A stretch of 64,000 nt of DNA from Alkalimarinus alittae (GTDB lineage: Bacteria > Pseudomonadota > Gammaproteobacteria > Pseudomonadales > Oleiphilaceae): the NCBI RefSeq assembly GCF_026016465.1, contig NZ_CP100390.1:3330501-3394500 (forward strand), read 5' to 3'. The translations under genes and the position numbers were made by a program. The notes beneath the pieces are model-generated. The model was not told where the DNA came from, made no database searches, and was given only the letters and a program-made list of their open reading frames with translations. Shown here one piece after another: positions 11,108 through 20,857 of this stretch; within the stretch, counting starts at the first letter, position 1, and each line of letters starts with the position of its first letter.

Positions 11108-12799
11108 ATGCCTTACGACCTGAAATCTTTACGAGTACCCCGCCTCTGGGGTTTACCTTTAAAAACATTAGTAACCTTGCTTGAAAACGGCTATTCTCGA
11201 AGCGTTTTAGAGAGCCCACTAATTAAAGAAGCAGGCGTAGATAAACTACGGGCACTCACAGTAGACGACGCGCCAATTATGACCCCCAAGTACCCCAAGG
11301 GGCGCTCTATCTCGGCATCCAATGCCAAAGAAACCCTTGATATATTCGATACCCAACCGCTACCCATGTCTGAGCAGCCAGGGTTTCATTTTCAAACTAT
11401 TTTTGATTTTGCAAAAGCTTACCGGGACGGCTCCACTAGCCCTGTTTTGGTTGCAGAGCAAGTCATACACGCGATTAATGTTTCAAACGAAGGTAAAACA
11501 CCTCTACGCGCGATTATTAATGTTAATGAGCAAGATATTTTAAACCAAGCTAAAGCGTCACAAATACGAATCGATAAAGGTAAAGCGCTGAGCCTACTCG
11601 ATGGCGTACCCGTTGCAGTTAAAGATGAAATTGATATGGTGCCATACGCCACAACTGTCGGCACTCACATCTATGGTCAAGATCACTCAGTCCCTCATGA
11701 TGCAACCGTCGTCGCGCGACTCCGTGCGGCAGGTGCATTACTCATAGGCAAAGCCAATATGCACGAAATCGGCATTGGCGTAACGGGGGCTAATCCTCAT
11801 TTTGGTGTTTGTCGAAACCCATACCACCCCCTTCATCATACAGGTGGTTCTTCAAGTGGTTCTGCATCTGCTGTTGCGGCGGGGCTTTGCCCTCTTTCAA
11901 TTGGGGCTGACGGTGGTGGCTCTATTAGAATTCCTGCGGCTCTTTGCGGCGTGGTCGGGCTTAAATCTACCTGGAGCAGAGTAAGCGAGTTTGGCGCAGC
12001 ACCACTGTGCTGGAGTGTCGCGCATGTTGGTCCATTAGGCGCTACAGTCGATGATGTTGCACTTGGCTATAGCGTAACAGCAGGCCCAGATACTCAAGAC
12101 GACGTTACACTTGAGCAGCCTCATGTTCACCTTAAAGACTACCTCAAAAACGATTTAACAGGGTTACGTGTGGGGATATACACACCTTGGTTCAACCATG
12201 CAGACAAAGAGGTGGTTGACCGGTGTACTCGAGCACTCAAGATACTTGAAAGCCAAGGTGCTACGCGACATGAAATCACTATCGATAATTTAGATGCTCA
12301 GCGAATAGCCCATATGGTGACCATATCGAGCGAAATGTTAACGGCAGTCGAAGAAGAATACAAAAAAGACGCAAGTCGCTTTGCATTGGATACACGTGTA
12401 AATCTAGCGATTGCCTCAACCTTTAGTTCAACAGACTACGTTAAAGCACAAAAAATACGCGGGCTAGCTATCAAAGCATTTATGGACGCATTCGAAGATG
12501 TCGATGTTATTATCACTCCCTCTTCGGCAATTCCAGCACCAGAAATTAACAGTAAAGCACTACCTGATGGTGAATCCAATTTATCTGATCTAACTGAGAT
12601 CATGCGATTTGCAACTACAGCAAATTTTACCGGCTTTCCTGCACTAACCATTAACGCGGGATACACTGAGAAAGGCTTGCCGATAGGCGTTCAATTAATG
12701 GGTCGACCATGGGAGGAAAGTTTATTACTACGAATGGGGAGAGTAATTGAAAACGGCGTTAAAAAACAAAAACCTAAGGTTCATTTTTCTCTTTTTTGA
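11108..12799 (+). CDS. Amidase-signature family hydrolase
   Basis: Ser-cisSer-Lys amidase. Lys172 lies in VAVKDEIDM, the Gly/Ser loop GGSSSGSA is at 246-253, and the nucleophile is Ser272 in GADGGGSIRIPA. At 563 aa it is longer than simple bacterial amidases (~470) through an N-terminal extension of ~90 residues without a signal peptide, reminiscent of fatty-acid-amide-hydrolase-like members. It stands alone between a divergent subtilase and a convergent membrane-protein gene. The substrate is unknown; GatA is unlikely because gatB and gatC are not nearby and the N-terminus differs. Confidence 0.85.
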   Translation: MPYDLKSLRVPRLWGLPLKTLVTLLENGYSRSVLESPLIKEAGVDKLRALTVDDAPIMTPKYPKGRSISASNAKETLDIFDTQPLPMSEQPGFHFQTIFDFAKAYRDGSTSPVLVAEQVIHAINVSNEGKTPLRAIINVNEQDILNQAKASQIRIDKGKALSLLDGVPVAVKDEIDMVPYATTVGTHIYGQDHSVPHDATVVARLRAAGALLIGKANMHEIGIGVTGANPHFGVCRNPYHPLHHTGGSSSGSASAVAAGLCPLSIGADGGGSIRIPAALCGVVGLKSTWSRVSEFGAAPLCWSVAHVGPLGATVDDVALGYSVTAGPDTQDDVTLEQPHVHLKDYLKNDLTGLRVGIYTPWFNHADKEVVDRCTRALKILESQGATRHEITIDNLDAQRIAHMVTISSEMLTAVEEEYKKDASRFALDTRVNLAIASTFSSTDYVKAQKIRGLAIKAFMDAFEDVDVIITPSSAIPAPEINSKALPDGESNLSDLTEIMRFATTANFTGFPALTINAGYTEKGLPIGVQLMGRPWEESLLLRMGRVIENGVKKQKPKVHFSLF

Positions 12800-12850
12800 C
12801 GGGTAATTAGCATAACTGATCGACCACCATAACGTACTATTTAAACCACT

Positions 12851-12874
12851 GCGCCCTTAAAAATATTAGGGCGC
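12851..12874. terminator. Two-way terminator hairpin after amidase gene
   Basis: Arms GCGCCCT (12851-12857) and AGGGCGC (12868-12874) around a 10-base AT loop, between the stop of the amidase gene and the convergent membrane-protein gene. There is no long T-tract. Confidence 0.5.
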
Positions 12875-12898
12875 CCTAGCAACAGGTACAAAACTGTA

Positions 12899-13399
12899 TC
12901 AGTCTTCCTTCTTATTCAATAATGCATTCGTCGACACGACGGAACCAGAATACGCAACGACACCTAATATTAACAACAACGGCTGCACAAACATCGCAAA
13001 CTGCGGTACAGGGTCAGCCAGCATAACCAACACAGCAAACAGCAACCCAGGTACCACGACTAAAAACACCGTTCCAGAAATCAGAAATACTAATCGCTCT
13101 TTGTATTGCAACATTTTAGGGTCTATCAGCAACCCCACCACAAACTTAACCACGGCGAGCCCACCCAAAATAGCGGCTGCCATAGACAGGTCATAACTGG
13201 TTAAAATTGATTTAACATCACTTTGCCATAGTTTAAAAATAGCCACTACTAAAAACGGCAACAGAATAAACATGATGTCTGCATAAGTACCAAATAAAAT
13301 ACTTAACTGCTGCTCATCTGCTTTTGACGCGTCCCTTTGTGTATCGTCAACTTCGTCAATATCTTCATCAATTGTTGAATCAACAACGTCTAAGTTCAT
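12899..13399 (-). CDS. Four-helix membrane protein coupled to the sensor kinase
   Basis: Unrecognised 166-aa protein. The first ~30 residues are very acidic (DEDIDEVDD), followed by four hydrophobic segments at about 42-60, 72-92, 103-125 and 133-155, so an inner-membrane protein with an acidic cytoplasmic tail is likely. Its ATG overlaps the stop of the hybrid kinase gene (shared ATGA at 13396-13399), which indicates translational coupling and a shared role. It could be an output or accessory partner of the kinase. No enzyme motif is visible. Confidence 0.75.
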   Translation of the reverse strand: MNLDVVDSTIDEDIDEVDDTQRDASKADEQQLSILFGTYADIMFILLPFLVVAIFKLWQSDVKSILTSYDLSMAAAILGGLAVVKFVVGLLIDPKMLQYKERLVFLISGTVFLVVVPGLLFAVLVMLADPVPQFAMFVQPLLLILGVVAYSGSVVSTNALLNKKED

Positions 13400-16300
13400 A
13401 ACTCCACCTCTTCAAGCTGGGCAATATAATTAATGGTTTCTACTAGTGCGTTTTCGGTATTAAAAAACATTTTTTCAACATGCGTAGATAAAGCACCACG
13501 CTCAATAGCCTCTTCTAACTCAGCCGCATGGGTTCGCAGATCTTCAGCCGCAATACTTGCAGCCATGCCTTTAAGGCTGTGCGCTAAGCGGTGGGCCAAT
13601 GCAAAATCCTCTGTGTCATAAGCATTTATAATCTCTGCTACAGCCTCATGGTGCTCATCTTTAAATTTAACCAGCATTCGATTGAGCATTTCTCGATTGC
13701 CCCCCATTTGCTCAAGCGCCTTGGTCAGGTCTATTGCATGATTTTCACCGGGCTGATTGAGTGCCTGCTCTGCTTGTGCTTGTGCTGGATCTTGCTCCAG
13801 CTCAGGCGCATTGGGGGCAATCCATTTAAGTAACTTGCCAAACAATACATCCTGAGCGACAGGCTTACTAATATAGTCATCCATGCCCGCGTTCAAGCAC
13901 TTCTGCTTATCTCCCTTCATCGCATTCGCGGTCATAGCAATAACTGGCAGGTCTTTTAACCCCAGTTGATTTCGAATACGGCGCGTAGCCTCAAAGCCAT
14001 CCATAATCGGCATTTGAACATCCATTAATACACATGATATGGTCGCGACATTATTACTGTCTGAGAGAAAATCCACGGCTTCCTGCCCGTTATTAACTAG
14101 CGCAACATCAATATCGACCTGTCTCAAAAACTCCGTCGCTATTTCTTGGTTAAACAGTGTGTCTTCAACCAACAATACTTTATGTCCACGCAGCAACACC
14201 AATTGCTTTTCGCCTTCCTCTAACGCTAACCTTTTAGAATGCTTAGGGCCGGTATAGCCTAATATTTCTTGAATCGTATCAAGCAGCAATGACGGCGTGA
14301 CAGGCTTAATCATGGGGTGAAAGTGATGATTTTCTGCATCTTCAATAAGATCTTCTTCGTTTGAAAGCGCCATCACCATAATGGGGACTTCAGTAAATTC
14401 TGAAATGCTTCGAATGCCAATAGCGGCATCCATACTCCGCATGGCATTAAGCTGTCGATCAATAATCACCAAATCAAAGCTTTGATATTTTATTTCACTA
14501 ATTTGTTTATCAATCAACGTATAGTCTGGCTGTATCCAATGCGCCTTACACTTAAATGACGATAAGATCTCAAGCATCGCTTCTTGACCTGCGTCTTTAT
14601 CATCGACCAGCAACACACTAAGTTCATTGAGCTCTTTGGATGAATAAATATCTTCGTATGTCTTTTCTTTTTGGGTATCAAACCAGGCATTAAACGCAAA
14701 GGTGCTGCCCTCGCCTTCTTTACTCTCTACCCAAATTTCGCCCCCCATCATTTCGACTAGCTGTTTACTAATACTTAAACCAAGACCCGTCCCACCGTAC
14801 TGCCTAGTAGTGGAACCGTCAGCCTGACTAAAGGGCTTAAATAACTTTTGCTGCTGAGATTTATTTAAACCAATACCGGTATCACGAACAGAGAACTGCA
14901 GTAGTACTTTATCGTCAAGGGACTGCACCTCACTAATACGTACCACCACTTCACCTTCTGCGGTAAATTTTATGGCGTTATTCGTGAGGTTAACCAGTAT
15001 CTGTTCAAGCCTTAGTGAATCACCGATCAGACCTGATGGCACGCCATGGCTTGCATTCACCACTAGCTCAAGATTTTTGTCTGCTGCGCGGTGAGAGAGC
15101 AGTGTTACTAGGTCATTAACTACATCGTAAATATCAAAGGGAACACACTCTAGATCTAACTTACCCGCTTCAATTTTGGAGAAGTCTAGGATGTCATTAA
15201 TGATGCCTAATAACGATTTAGATGAATTCTCTATTTTGTTAATGTAATCGCGCTGTTTAACCGTCAAGTCGGTCTTTTGCGCCAGTGTCGAAAAGCCAAT
15301 AATAGCGTTCATAGGAGTACGAATTTCATGGCTCATATTGGCCAGAAATTCACTTTTTGCAGATGTAGAAGCCTGAGCCGCCTCTCGGTCACGCTCTGCA
15401 CGTTCACGTTCGACACGCTCAGTAATGTCAATTAATGACCCTTCAAAGTAAGCAGGCTCGCCTTTTTCATTTTTCACCAAACGGACAGAACTACTGCCCC
15501 AAAACAAAGACCCGTCTCGTCGTTTGTATTCAGATTCAAACGCTCTCACCCGCCCATTTACTAAGATTAATGCTTCAAACTTTTCCCGCTCTTTCGGGTC
15601 TACACAGCAGTCCGTTGCAATGTTTTCTACATTAGCAATAATCTCATCTGCAGTGGAATAACCAAAAATATTAGCCAACGCGGGGTTAGCGCTCATAAAG
15701 CGCCCGTCTAGCGTGCACTGAAAAATACTTTCCGATGCATTCTCATACAGCATCTTAAATTTATTTAGGTTAGCCAAAGCGCGCTTATTAGCATCAACCG
15801 CTTGTTTCTGGGCAATTAACGCTTTCCGACGTGCAACTTCAGTTTGCCGTTTTTGCGTATTAATACGATCAGCCAATGCGAGTGATAGTAACAATACATT
15901 AACAAAAGCGCCCAGTTGAATACCGTTACTTGTAAAATAGTTGTGAGGCAAAACACCAAACAGATATAGCATGGAGCTTAAAACGCCCACCATATAGCCA
16001 ACCCAAGAAAACGTATAATAACGAGCAGCTCTATGGCCTCGACGCCATAAAACAATACCCGTAATACTTAATACAATGGCATAAACAATAGTGACGCGCG
16101 TTGATAACTGTATGCTGAAGTTATAGTCCGTCATCAATGAAATAACAGCTAACCAAATAGACGCAACAATGCAAAACTTGATGATGGCATCGATCATGGG
16201 CGCTCGTTGCTTAGTTTGCAAAAACGAGCGGGAGAACAACATTAAAAATGACCATATTATATTGAGCGTGAACGGCATTACCGTGTTGTTCCACGTCAGA

Positions 16301-17088
16301 TCTTTCCAGTCAACATACTGCCAAACCAACCCGTTGAGTGCCGATTGACCCACTACAAATGCTGCAATCGCTAGTACATAATAAAGGTAAGCAATATCCT
16401 TAATTGAGAAGTAAACAAACAAGTTATAAAACAGCATGATTAACATAATGCCAATGAAGATACCTTGATGCAGGCGCTCTTCAGATATGTGATCTATTAG
16501 CCCTTTTGTCGACCATACATTAAGACCTAATTGTATAGAGCTATCACTATCCACTCTGATGTAGACCGTTTTTGTTTCTTGCGGTAATAGCGGCACGTGA
16601 AATAGCGCATGAGGAAAGTCAAATGGATTGTTTTCAAACCGTCGCAAATCACCACTTTGACGTTTGATAATACTACCATCTGAAGACACAATATACGCAT
16701 CAACCCGATCAAGCATTTGATACTCAAACTCAAGCCACCAATCTTTAGGTAGTACCGATTTTTTCGACCGATACTGAACGCTGAACTTGATCCAATAGAC
16801 TGATTTATCAAAACCGAAATTGGCGTGGTTATTATCAACCTGAAAGAACTTATCATCGACAGTACCTTGCATGATCTCATCGATCGTAAGATGCCCTTCA
16901 CTATCTTTAAGAAACAACACTTTTGAGCCGATACGCTCAAGTTCAGTATGATCTTGCAACTTTATAGATGTTGAGCCATAGGCCAACATGACCCCTGAAG
17001 AACTAAGCAATAGAGTCAGTGAAAAAAACAAGATTGATAAATAAGATGAGAGCCGTGCTTGGCAAAACTCCAGTAACCGCGTTTGCAA
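13396..17088 (-). CDS. 7TMR-DISM hybrid sensor histidine kinase with two receivers and Hpt
   Basis: Complete phosphorelay in one 1230-aa protein. Order: signal sequence (to ~37), extracellular 7TMR-DISMED2-like domain (~40-195), seven-helix 7TMR-DISM (~205-408), coiled coil, PAS with PAC (~440-560), HisKA with phospho-acceptor His587 (MSHEIRTP), HATPase with N box, DTGIG and GGTGLGLS (~690-805), receiver 1 with Asp877 (VIIDRQL), receiver 2 with Asp1023 (LMDVQMPIMDG), and Hpt with His1170 (AHSLKG). Layout resembles BarA-type unorthodox kinases with a carbohydrate-sensing-like front end. The start is TTG 17088, with AGGGG upstream. No DNA-binding regulator is adjacent, so the downstream partner is encoded elsewhere. 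Confidence 0.9.
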   Translation of the reverse strand: MQTRLLEFCQARLSSYLSILFFSLTLLLSSSGVMLAYGSTSIKLQDHTELERIGSKVLFLKDSEGHLTIDEIMQGTVDDKFFQVDNNHANFGFDKSVYWIKFSVQYRSKKSVLPKDWWLEFEYQMLDRVDAYIVSSDGSIIKRQSGDLRRFENNPFDFPHALFHVPLLPQETKTVYIRVDSDSSIQLGLNVWSTKGLIDHISEERLHQGIFIGIMLIMLFYNLFVYFSIKDIAYLYYVLAIAAFVVGQSALNGLVWQYVDWKDLTWNNTVMPFTLNIIWSFLMLFSRSFLQTKQRAPMIDAIIKFCIVASIWLAVISLMTDYNFSIQLSTRVTIVYAIVLSITGIVLWRRGHRAARYYTFSWVGYMVGVLSSMLYLFGVLPHNYFTSNGIQLGAFVNVLLLSLALADRINTQKRQTEVARRKALIAQKQAVDANKRALANLNKFKMLYENASESIFQCTLDGRFMSANPALANIFGYSTADEIIANVENIATDCCVDPKEREKFEALILVNGRVRAFESEYKRRDGSLFWGSSSVRLVKNEKGEPAYFEGSLIDITERVERERAERDREAAQASTSAKSEFLANMSHEIRTPMNAIIGFSTLAQKTDLTVKQRDYINKIENSSKSLLGIINDILDFSKIEAGKLDLECVPFDIYDVVNDLVTLLSHRAADKNLELVVNASHGVPSGLIGDSLRLEQILVNLTNNAIKFTAEGEVVVRISEVQSLDDKVLLQFSVRDTGIGLNKSQQQKLFKPFSQADGSTTRQYGGTGLGLSISKQLVEMMGGEIWVESKEGEGSTFAFNAWFDTQKEKTYEDIYSSKELNELSVLLVDDKDAGQEAMLEILSSFKCKAHWIQPDYTLIDKQISEIKYQSFDLVIIDRQLNAMRSMDAAIGIRSISEFTEVPIMVMALSNEEDLIEDAENHHFHPMIKPVTPSLLLDTIQEILGYTGPKHSKRLALEEGEKQLVLLRGHKVLLVEDTLFNQEIATEFLRQVDIDVALVNNGQEAVDFLSDSNNVATISCVLMDVQMPIMDGFEATRRIRNQLGLKDLPVIAMTANAMKGDKQKCLNAGMDDYISKPVAQDVLFGKLLKWIAPNAPELEQDPAQAQAEQALNQPGENHAIDLTKALEQMGGNREMLNRMLVKFKDEHHEAVAEIINAYDTEDFALAHRLAHSLKGMAASIAAEDLRTHAAELEEAIERGALSTHVEKMFFNTENALVETINYIAQLEEVEL

Positions 17089-17223
17089 CGCGCCACCCCT
17101 ATAATGTAAGTAAATAGATTAATTACTCAGTATAGACAATAAGAAAAATTCTGGAGGGGTTTATACACTCTTATACGATTCTTAACGAACGGTTACGCAT
17201 TGAGACGGCTAGTCATTAATAAA

Positions 17224-17829
17224 TCAAGACTTTAGCACTAACAAGAGCGCCTGCTCAGCTAGCTCATCAAGGCTCATTCCGCCACGCTCATCAAACCATG
17301 TGGTGGTCCAACTCAGTGCACCCGTTAAAAAACGACGCGCTATAAATGTATCGCCTTTAACTAATCCTTCTTCTTTTGCTTGATTTAAGGTATCTAGCCA
17401 CATCTGCTCGTAGGTATCTCGGAGTGATAAAATATGTGCCTGACTTTCTGTGGAAAGGCTGCGCCACTCATACACTAAAACCGTCATGGCCTCACCGGTA
17501 AACCCCGTAATAGAGGTAAGCTCGCACTTGATCAGTTCTAGCAGTTTATCCTTAACTGTCGGGGCTTTTTCGAGTGCGCGCTTCATGCGTTCAGTATTGT
17601 ATCGAATGGCCTCTTCCATAACGGCCTTAAGAATTTCTTCTTTGGTTTTAAAGTGATGAAAAATACTGCCAGATTGAATACCGACTTCATTGGCTAAATC
17701 TCTCACAGTGGTTCGCTCATACCCTTTTACTTTGAAAAGATGAGCAGCCTTAACTAAAAGCCTTCCACGTGCGCTGCCAGGGTTTGTCACAAACCCTTCC
17801 TCAACCAATACTTCTCTTTCTGACTTCAA
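17224..17829 (-). CDS. atuR: TetR-family repressor of the atu cluster
   Basis: 201-aa TetR regulator. The helix-turn-helix lies at about residues 42-62 (TVRDLANEVGIQSGSIFHHF), followed by the FxTKEE segment common to fatty-acyl-CoA-responsive TetR proteins. The C-terminal helices would bind the inducer. It is divergent from atuA, exactly as atuR is in Pseudomonas aeruginosa, where AtuR represses the operon. The 173-bp region between them contains a palindrome that is a good operator candidate. Function rests on synteny as well as family. Confidence 0.88.
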   Translation of the reverse strand: MKSEREVLVEEGFVTNPGSARGRLLVKAAHLFKVKGYERTTVRDLANEVGIQSGSIFHHFKTKEEILKAVMEEAIRYNTERMKRALEKAPTVKDKLLELIKCELTSITGFTGEAMTVLVYEWRSLSTESQAHILSLRDTYEQMWLDTLNQAKEEGLVKGDTFIARRFLTGALSWTTTWFDERGGMSLDELAEQALLLVLKS

Positions 17830-17991
17830 CCTATTGCTTCCTTATAAAACACATTGTCACGCGCTAAATTTACGTTAAAACGTCAAATTTGTCACTCTCA
17901 CTCAACACCAAAATGCACGGCAAACTAGAGTCTTATTAGCTTTTCGACCGTATTCAGTCTGGCTATATTAACGACATTGCATAATTTTTAC

Positions 17992-18013
17992 AAACCAAGC
18001 GCTTGCTTGGTTT
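17992..18013. promoter_or_regulatory. Palindromic operator candidate for AtuR
   Basis: Perfect 9-bp inverted arms AAACCAAGC (17992-18000) and GCTTGGTTT (18005-18013) with a 4-bp spacer, 79 bp before the atuA ATG. TTTACA (17987-17992) and TTTATT (18011-18016) could be -35 and -10 boxes with 18 bp between them, so a bound repressor would block the promoter. Size and symmetry fit a TetR dimer site. I see it directly only as a palindrome; binding is inferred. Confidence 0.65.
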
Positions 18014-18092
18014 ATTTTTCTATTGTATCGTTAACGCCAGACTAAACGGGAATTTATTAACAGAGCCAAATGATAAACAGGACAAGCACGCT

Positions 18093-19940
18093 ATGAGCAC
18101 TCAAAACAAAACTGAAAACATAAGCTCTCGATTCAATAGCAATGCAAAAACAGTTCGCATTGGCTGCGCCTCGGCATTCTGGGGGGACACAGAAACAGCC
18201 GCAGCTCAATTAGTTGAAAAAGGCAATATTGATTACCTCGTGTTTGACTATTTAGCTGAGATCACAATGTCAATCATGGCCGGCCAAAAAATGAAAGACC
18301 CCAAGGCAGGCTATGCAACGGACTTTGTTAAAACCGTCATGACGCCTTTATTAGCAGATATTAAAGCTAAAGGTATAAAGGTGATTAGCAATGCTGGAGG
18401 TGTCAACCCTCAAGCCTGTCGAGATGCACTGCAACAAGCAGCGGATGACGCCGGTGTCGAGCTAAAAATAGCAGTTATAAATGGCGATAACATCCTTAAT
18501 AAAAAGAAACAATATCAAGAACAAGGGATAGTCGAAATGAATACAGGGGCGTCGATTCCTCCGATGTTCGTCAGCATGAATGCCTATTTAGGGGCTCCGG
18601 GTGTGGTAGCAGCGCTTGAAGCTGATGCCGACATTATTATTACTGGTCGAGTGGTTGATAGTGCCGTCGTACTTGGCACACTGATTCATGAATTCAACTG
18701 GCCTATGGATGATTACCATAAACTTGCCCAAGGCAGTTTAGCAGGACACATTATCGAATGTGGAGCCCAATGCACCGGCGGCAACTTTACCGACTGGGAA
18801 TCTGTGGCTGATGGCTACGATGACATGGGTTTCCCTATTGTTGAAGTCGATAGCAATGGCAACTTTATAGTGAGTAAACCTGAAGGTACTGGCGGGCTCG
18901 TCAACACCGCCACAGTGGGTGAACAGCTCGTTTATGAGATTGGCGACCCTCGGGCATACTTTTTACCCGATGTGGTGTGTGATTTTACACACGTAAACCT
19001 TAAGCAAGTAGGCGAAAACCAAGTACAAGTGACGGGCGCGACAGGCCACCCTCCTTCTGAAAGCTATAAAGTATCAGCGACCTACCCTGACGGTTTTAAA
19101 TGCAGCGTTTCGTTTTTGATTGGCGGCCTACAGGCTGCGGCTAAAGGAAAAGCAGTGGCCAACGCTATTATCAAAAAAACCAGCCGCCTATTTGACGCGC
19201 GTGGTATGCAGCCTTACTCCGACGTCAATATAGAATTACTGGGGACCGAAACAACTTATGGGGAACGAGCCACTAAAACAGGCACCCGAGAAGTGGTTGT
19301 AAAAATTGCCGTTGCTCACCCAGAAAAGAAAGCCCTCGTTCTGTTCTCGAGAGAAATCGCTCAAGCAGGTACAGGTATGGCACCTGGCCTCACAGGCATT
19401 GTCGGCGGGCGCCCAACTGTATGGCCTAAAATTAGATTGTTTTCGTGTCTTGTCCCCAAAGAAGGTATTGACGTGGCGGTTGATATTAAAGGCGAACTCA
19501 CACCCGTTTCCATTGAAACAATAGGCGGCTTTACAGGTGATTGCGTGCTACCCCAATCCATTACTCAAGGCGACATGGAGGCGACCACTGAAACAGTACC
19601 GCTCATCAAGCTGGCTTGGGCACGCAGTGGCGATAAGGGCGACCATTCAAACATCGGCGTTATCGCTCGTACACCCGAGTACCTACCCTACATTAGAAAC
19701 GCGCTTTCCACCGCCAATGTCGCCCAGTTTATGAAGCATACACTCGATAGCGAGCATGGCAACGTAAGCTGTTGGGAATTACCAGGCGTAAACGCAATCA
19801 ACTTTTTACTGGAGCATAGTCTCGGTGGAGGCGGTGTTGCCAGCTTAAGAATTGACCCACAAGGCAAAGCCTTTGCTCAGCAGTTGCTTGAGTTCCCTAT
19901 TCCTGTTTCACCAGCCATCGCCGAAGAGGTTAACCAATAA
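18093..19940 (+). CDS. atuA: Acyclic terpene utilization protein AtuA
   Basis: First gene of the citronellol/geraniol catabolic cluster; AtuA is required for growth on acyclic terpenes but its exact reaction is not settled (family knowledge). The N-terminal ~450 residues match the DUF1446/AtuA domain ([14 protein letters not shown] near the start, [16 protein letters not shown]). The C-terminal ~100 residues form the small AtuA-like domain with [13 protein letters not shown] and a glycine-rich tail ([11 protein letters not shown]). I use ATG 18093 (615 aa) because the frame upstream to 18003 runs through the operator palindrome. The last base of its stop is the first base of the atuB ATG, so the two are tightly coupled. 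Confidence 0.9.
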   Translation: MSTQNKTENISSRFNSNAKTVRIGCASAFWGDTETAAAQLVEKGNIDYLVFDYLAEITMSIMAGQKMKDPKAGYATDFVKTVMTPLLADIKAKGIKVISNAGGVNPQACRDALQQAADDAGVELKIAVINGDNILNKKKQYQEQGIVEMNTGASIPPMFVSMNAYLGAPGVVAALEADADIIITGRVVDSAVVLGTLIHEFNWPMDDYHKLAQGSLAGHIIECGAQCTGGNFTDWESVADGYDDMGFPIVEVDSNGNFIVSKPEGTGGLVNTATVGEQLVYEIGDPRAYFLPDVVCDFTHVNLKQVGENQVQVTGATGHPPSESYKVSATYPDGFKCSVSFLIGGLQAAAKGKAVANAIIKKTSRLFDARGMQPYSDVNIELLGTETTYGERATKTGTREVVVKIAVAHPEKKALVLFSREIAQAGTGMAPGLTGIVGGRPTVWPKIRLFSCLVPKEGIDVAVDIKGELTPVSIETIGGFTGDCVLPQSITQGDMEATTETVPLIKLAWARSGDKGDHSNIGVIARTPEYLPYIRNALSTANVAQFMKHTLDSEHGNVSCWELPGVNAINFLLEHSLGGGGVASLRIDPQGKAFAQQLLEFPIPVSPAIAEEVNQ

Positions 19941-20845
19941 TGGGTTATAACTCTATTTACAAAGAATCCCTTTTCGAAGGTAAAAACATCATTGTCACCG
20001 GTGGCGGCAGCGGTATCGGTCGCTGCTCAGCCCATGAGTTGGCCGCATTAGGCGCGAATGTCATTATTGTTGGTCGTAAAGTTAAAAAGCTTAAACAGGT
20101 TTCATCAGAGATCACAGAAGATGGCGGCAAAGTTGACTATTTTAGCTGCGATATTCGTGAAGAAGACCATGTTAAGGCAATGATAAAAGAGGTGATCGCA
20201 AAACATGGTCATATTAGCGGTTTGGTTAACAATGCAGGCGGGCAATTCCCCTCACCATTGGCCTCCATTAACCAAAAAGGTTGGGAAACCGTCGTTCGAA
20301 CCAACTTAACGGGTGGTTTTTTAGTCGCCCGTGAAGTGTACACCCAATCAATGTCTAAAAATGGCGGCTCTATCGTCAACATCGTCGCCGATATGTGGGG
20401 GGGTATGCCAGGAATGGGGCACTCCGGTGCGGCCAGAGCCGGTATGGTTAACTTTACTCAAACAGCCGCCATTGAATGGGGTGTTTCTGGGGTTAGGGTT
20501 AATGCCATAGCGCCCGGCTGGGTAGCGTCTAGTGGTATGGATAGTTATCCACCTCATATGAAGCCTTACATCCTTTCACTAAAAGATGCGGTCCCCCTTA
20601 AACGAGTCGGGACCGAATCTGAGGTCAGCTCAGTTATTTGCTTTTTGCTCAGTGAAGGGGCTAATTTCATTAGCGGTGACTGCATCCGAATTGATGGCGC
20701 AGCCTCTCAAGGCACTCGGGTGTGGCCACTCCCCAATGCCAAAAATTCTGAGTCTTACAACGGGTTTCATCGCGCCACCACCCCCAAGATATTTCAAGAC
20801 GCAGAGCAAGCAAAAGATAATCAAAAAACTGACAACCACAGCTAG
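19940..20845 (+). CDS. atuB: Short-chain dehydrogenase/reductase AtuB
   Basis: NAD(P)-dependent SDR, proposed to oxidise terpene alcohols or aldehydes, or hydroxyacyl-CoA intermediates, in the pathway. Cofactor loop TGGGSGIG (residues about 17-24) and NNAGG (about 95-99) are clear. The usual YxxxK is not: at that position the sequence reads SGAARAGMVN after GMGH, so Tyr and Lys appear replaced, as in enoyl reductase- and dienoyl-CoA reductase-like SDRs. NAIAPGWV follows. Length is 301 aa. It overlaps atuA by one base and is 12 bp ahead of atuC. Confidence 0.86.
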   Translation: MGYNSIYKESLFEGKNIIVTGGGSGIGRCSAHELAALGANVIIVGRKVKKLKQVSSEITEDGGKVDYFSCDIREEDHVKAMIKEVIAKHGHISGLVNNAGGQFPSPLASINQKGWETVVRTNLTGGFLVAREVYTQSMSKNGGSIVNIVADMWGGMPGMGHSGAARAGMVNFTQTAAIEWGVSGVRVNAIAPGWVASSGMDSYPPHMKPYILSLKDAVPLKRVGTESEVSSVICFLLSEGANFISGDCIRIDGAASQGTRVWPLPNAKNSESYNGFHRATTPKIFQDAEQAKDNQKTDNHS

Positions 20846-20857
20846 CGGAATCTACTC

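Noticed and set aside
18003-18092. Upstream TTG extension of AtuA
   Set aside because: It begins inside the operator palindrome; the 30 extra residues match nothing in the family.
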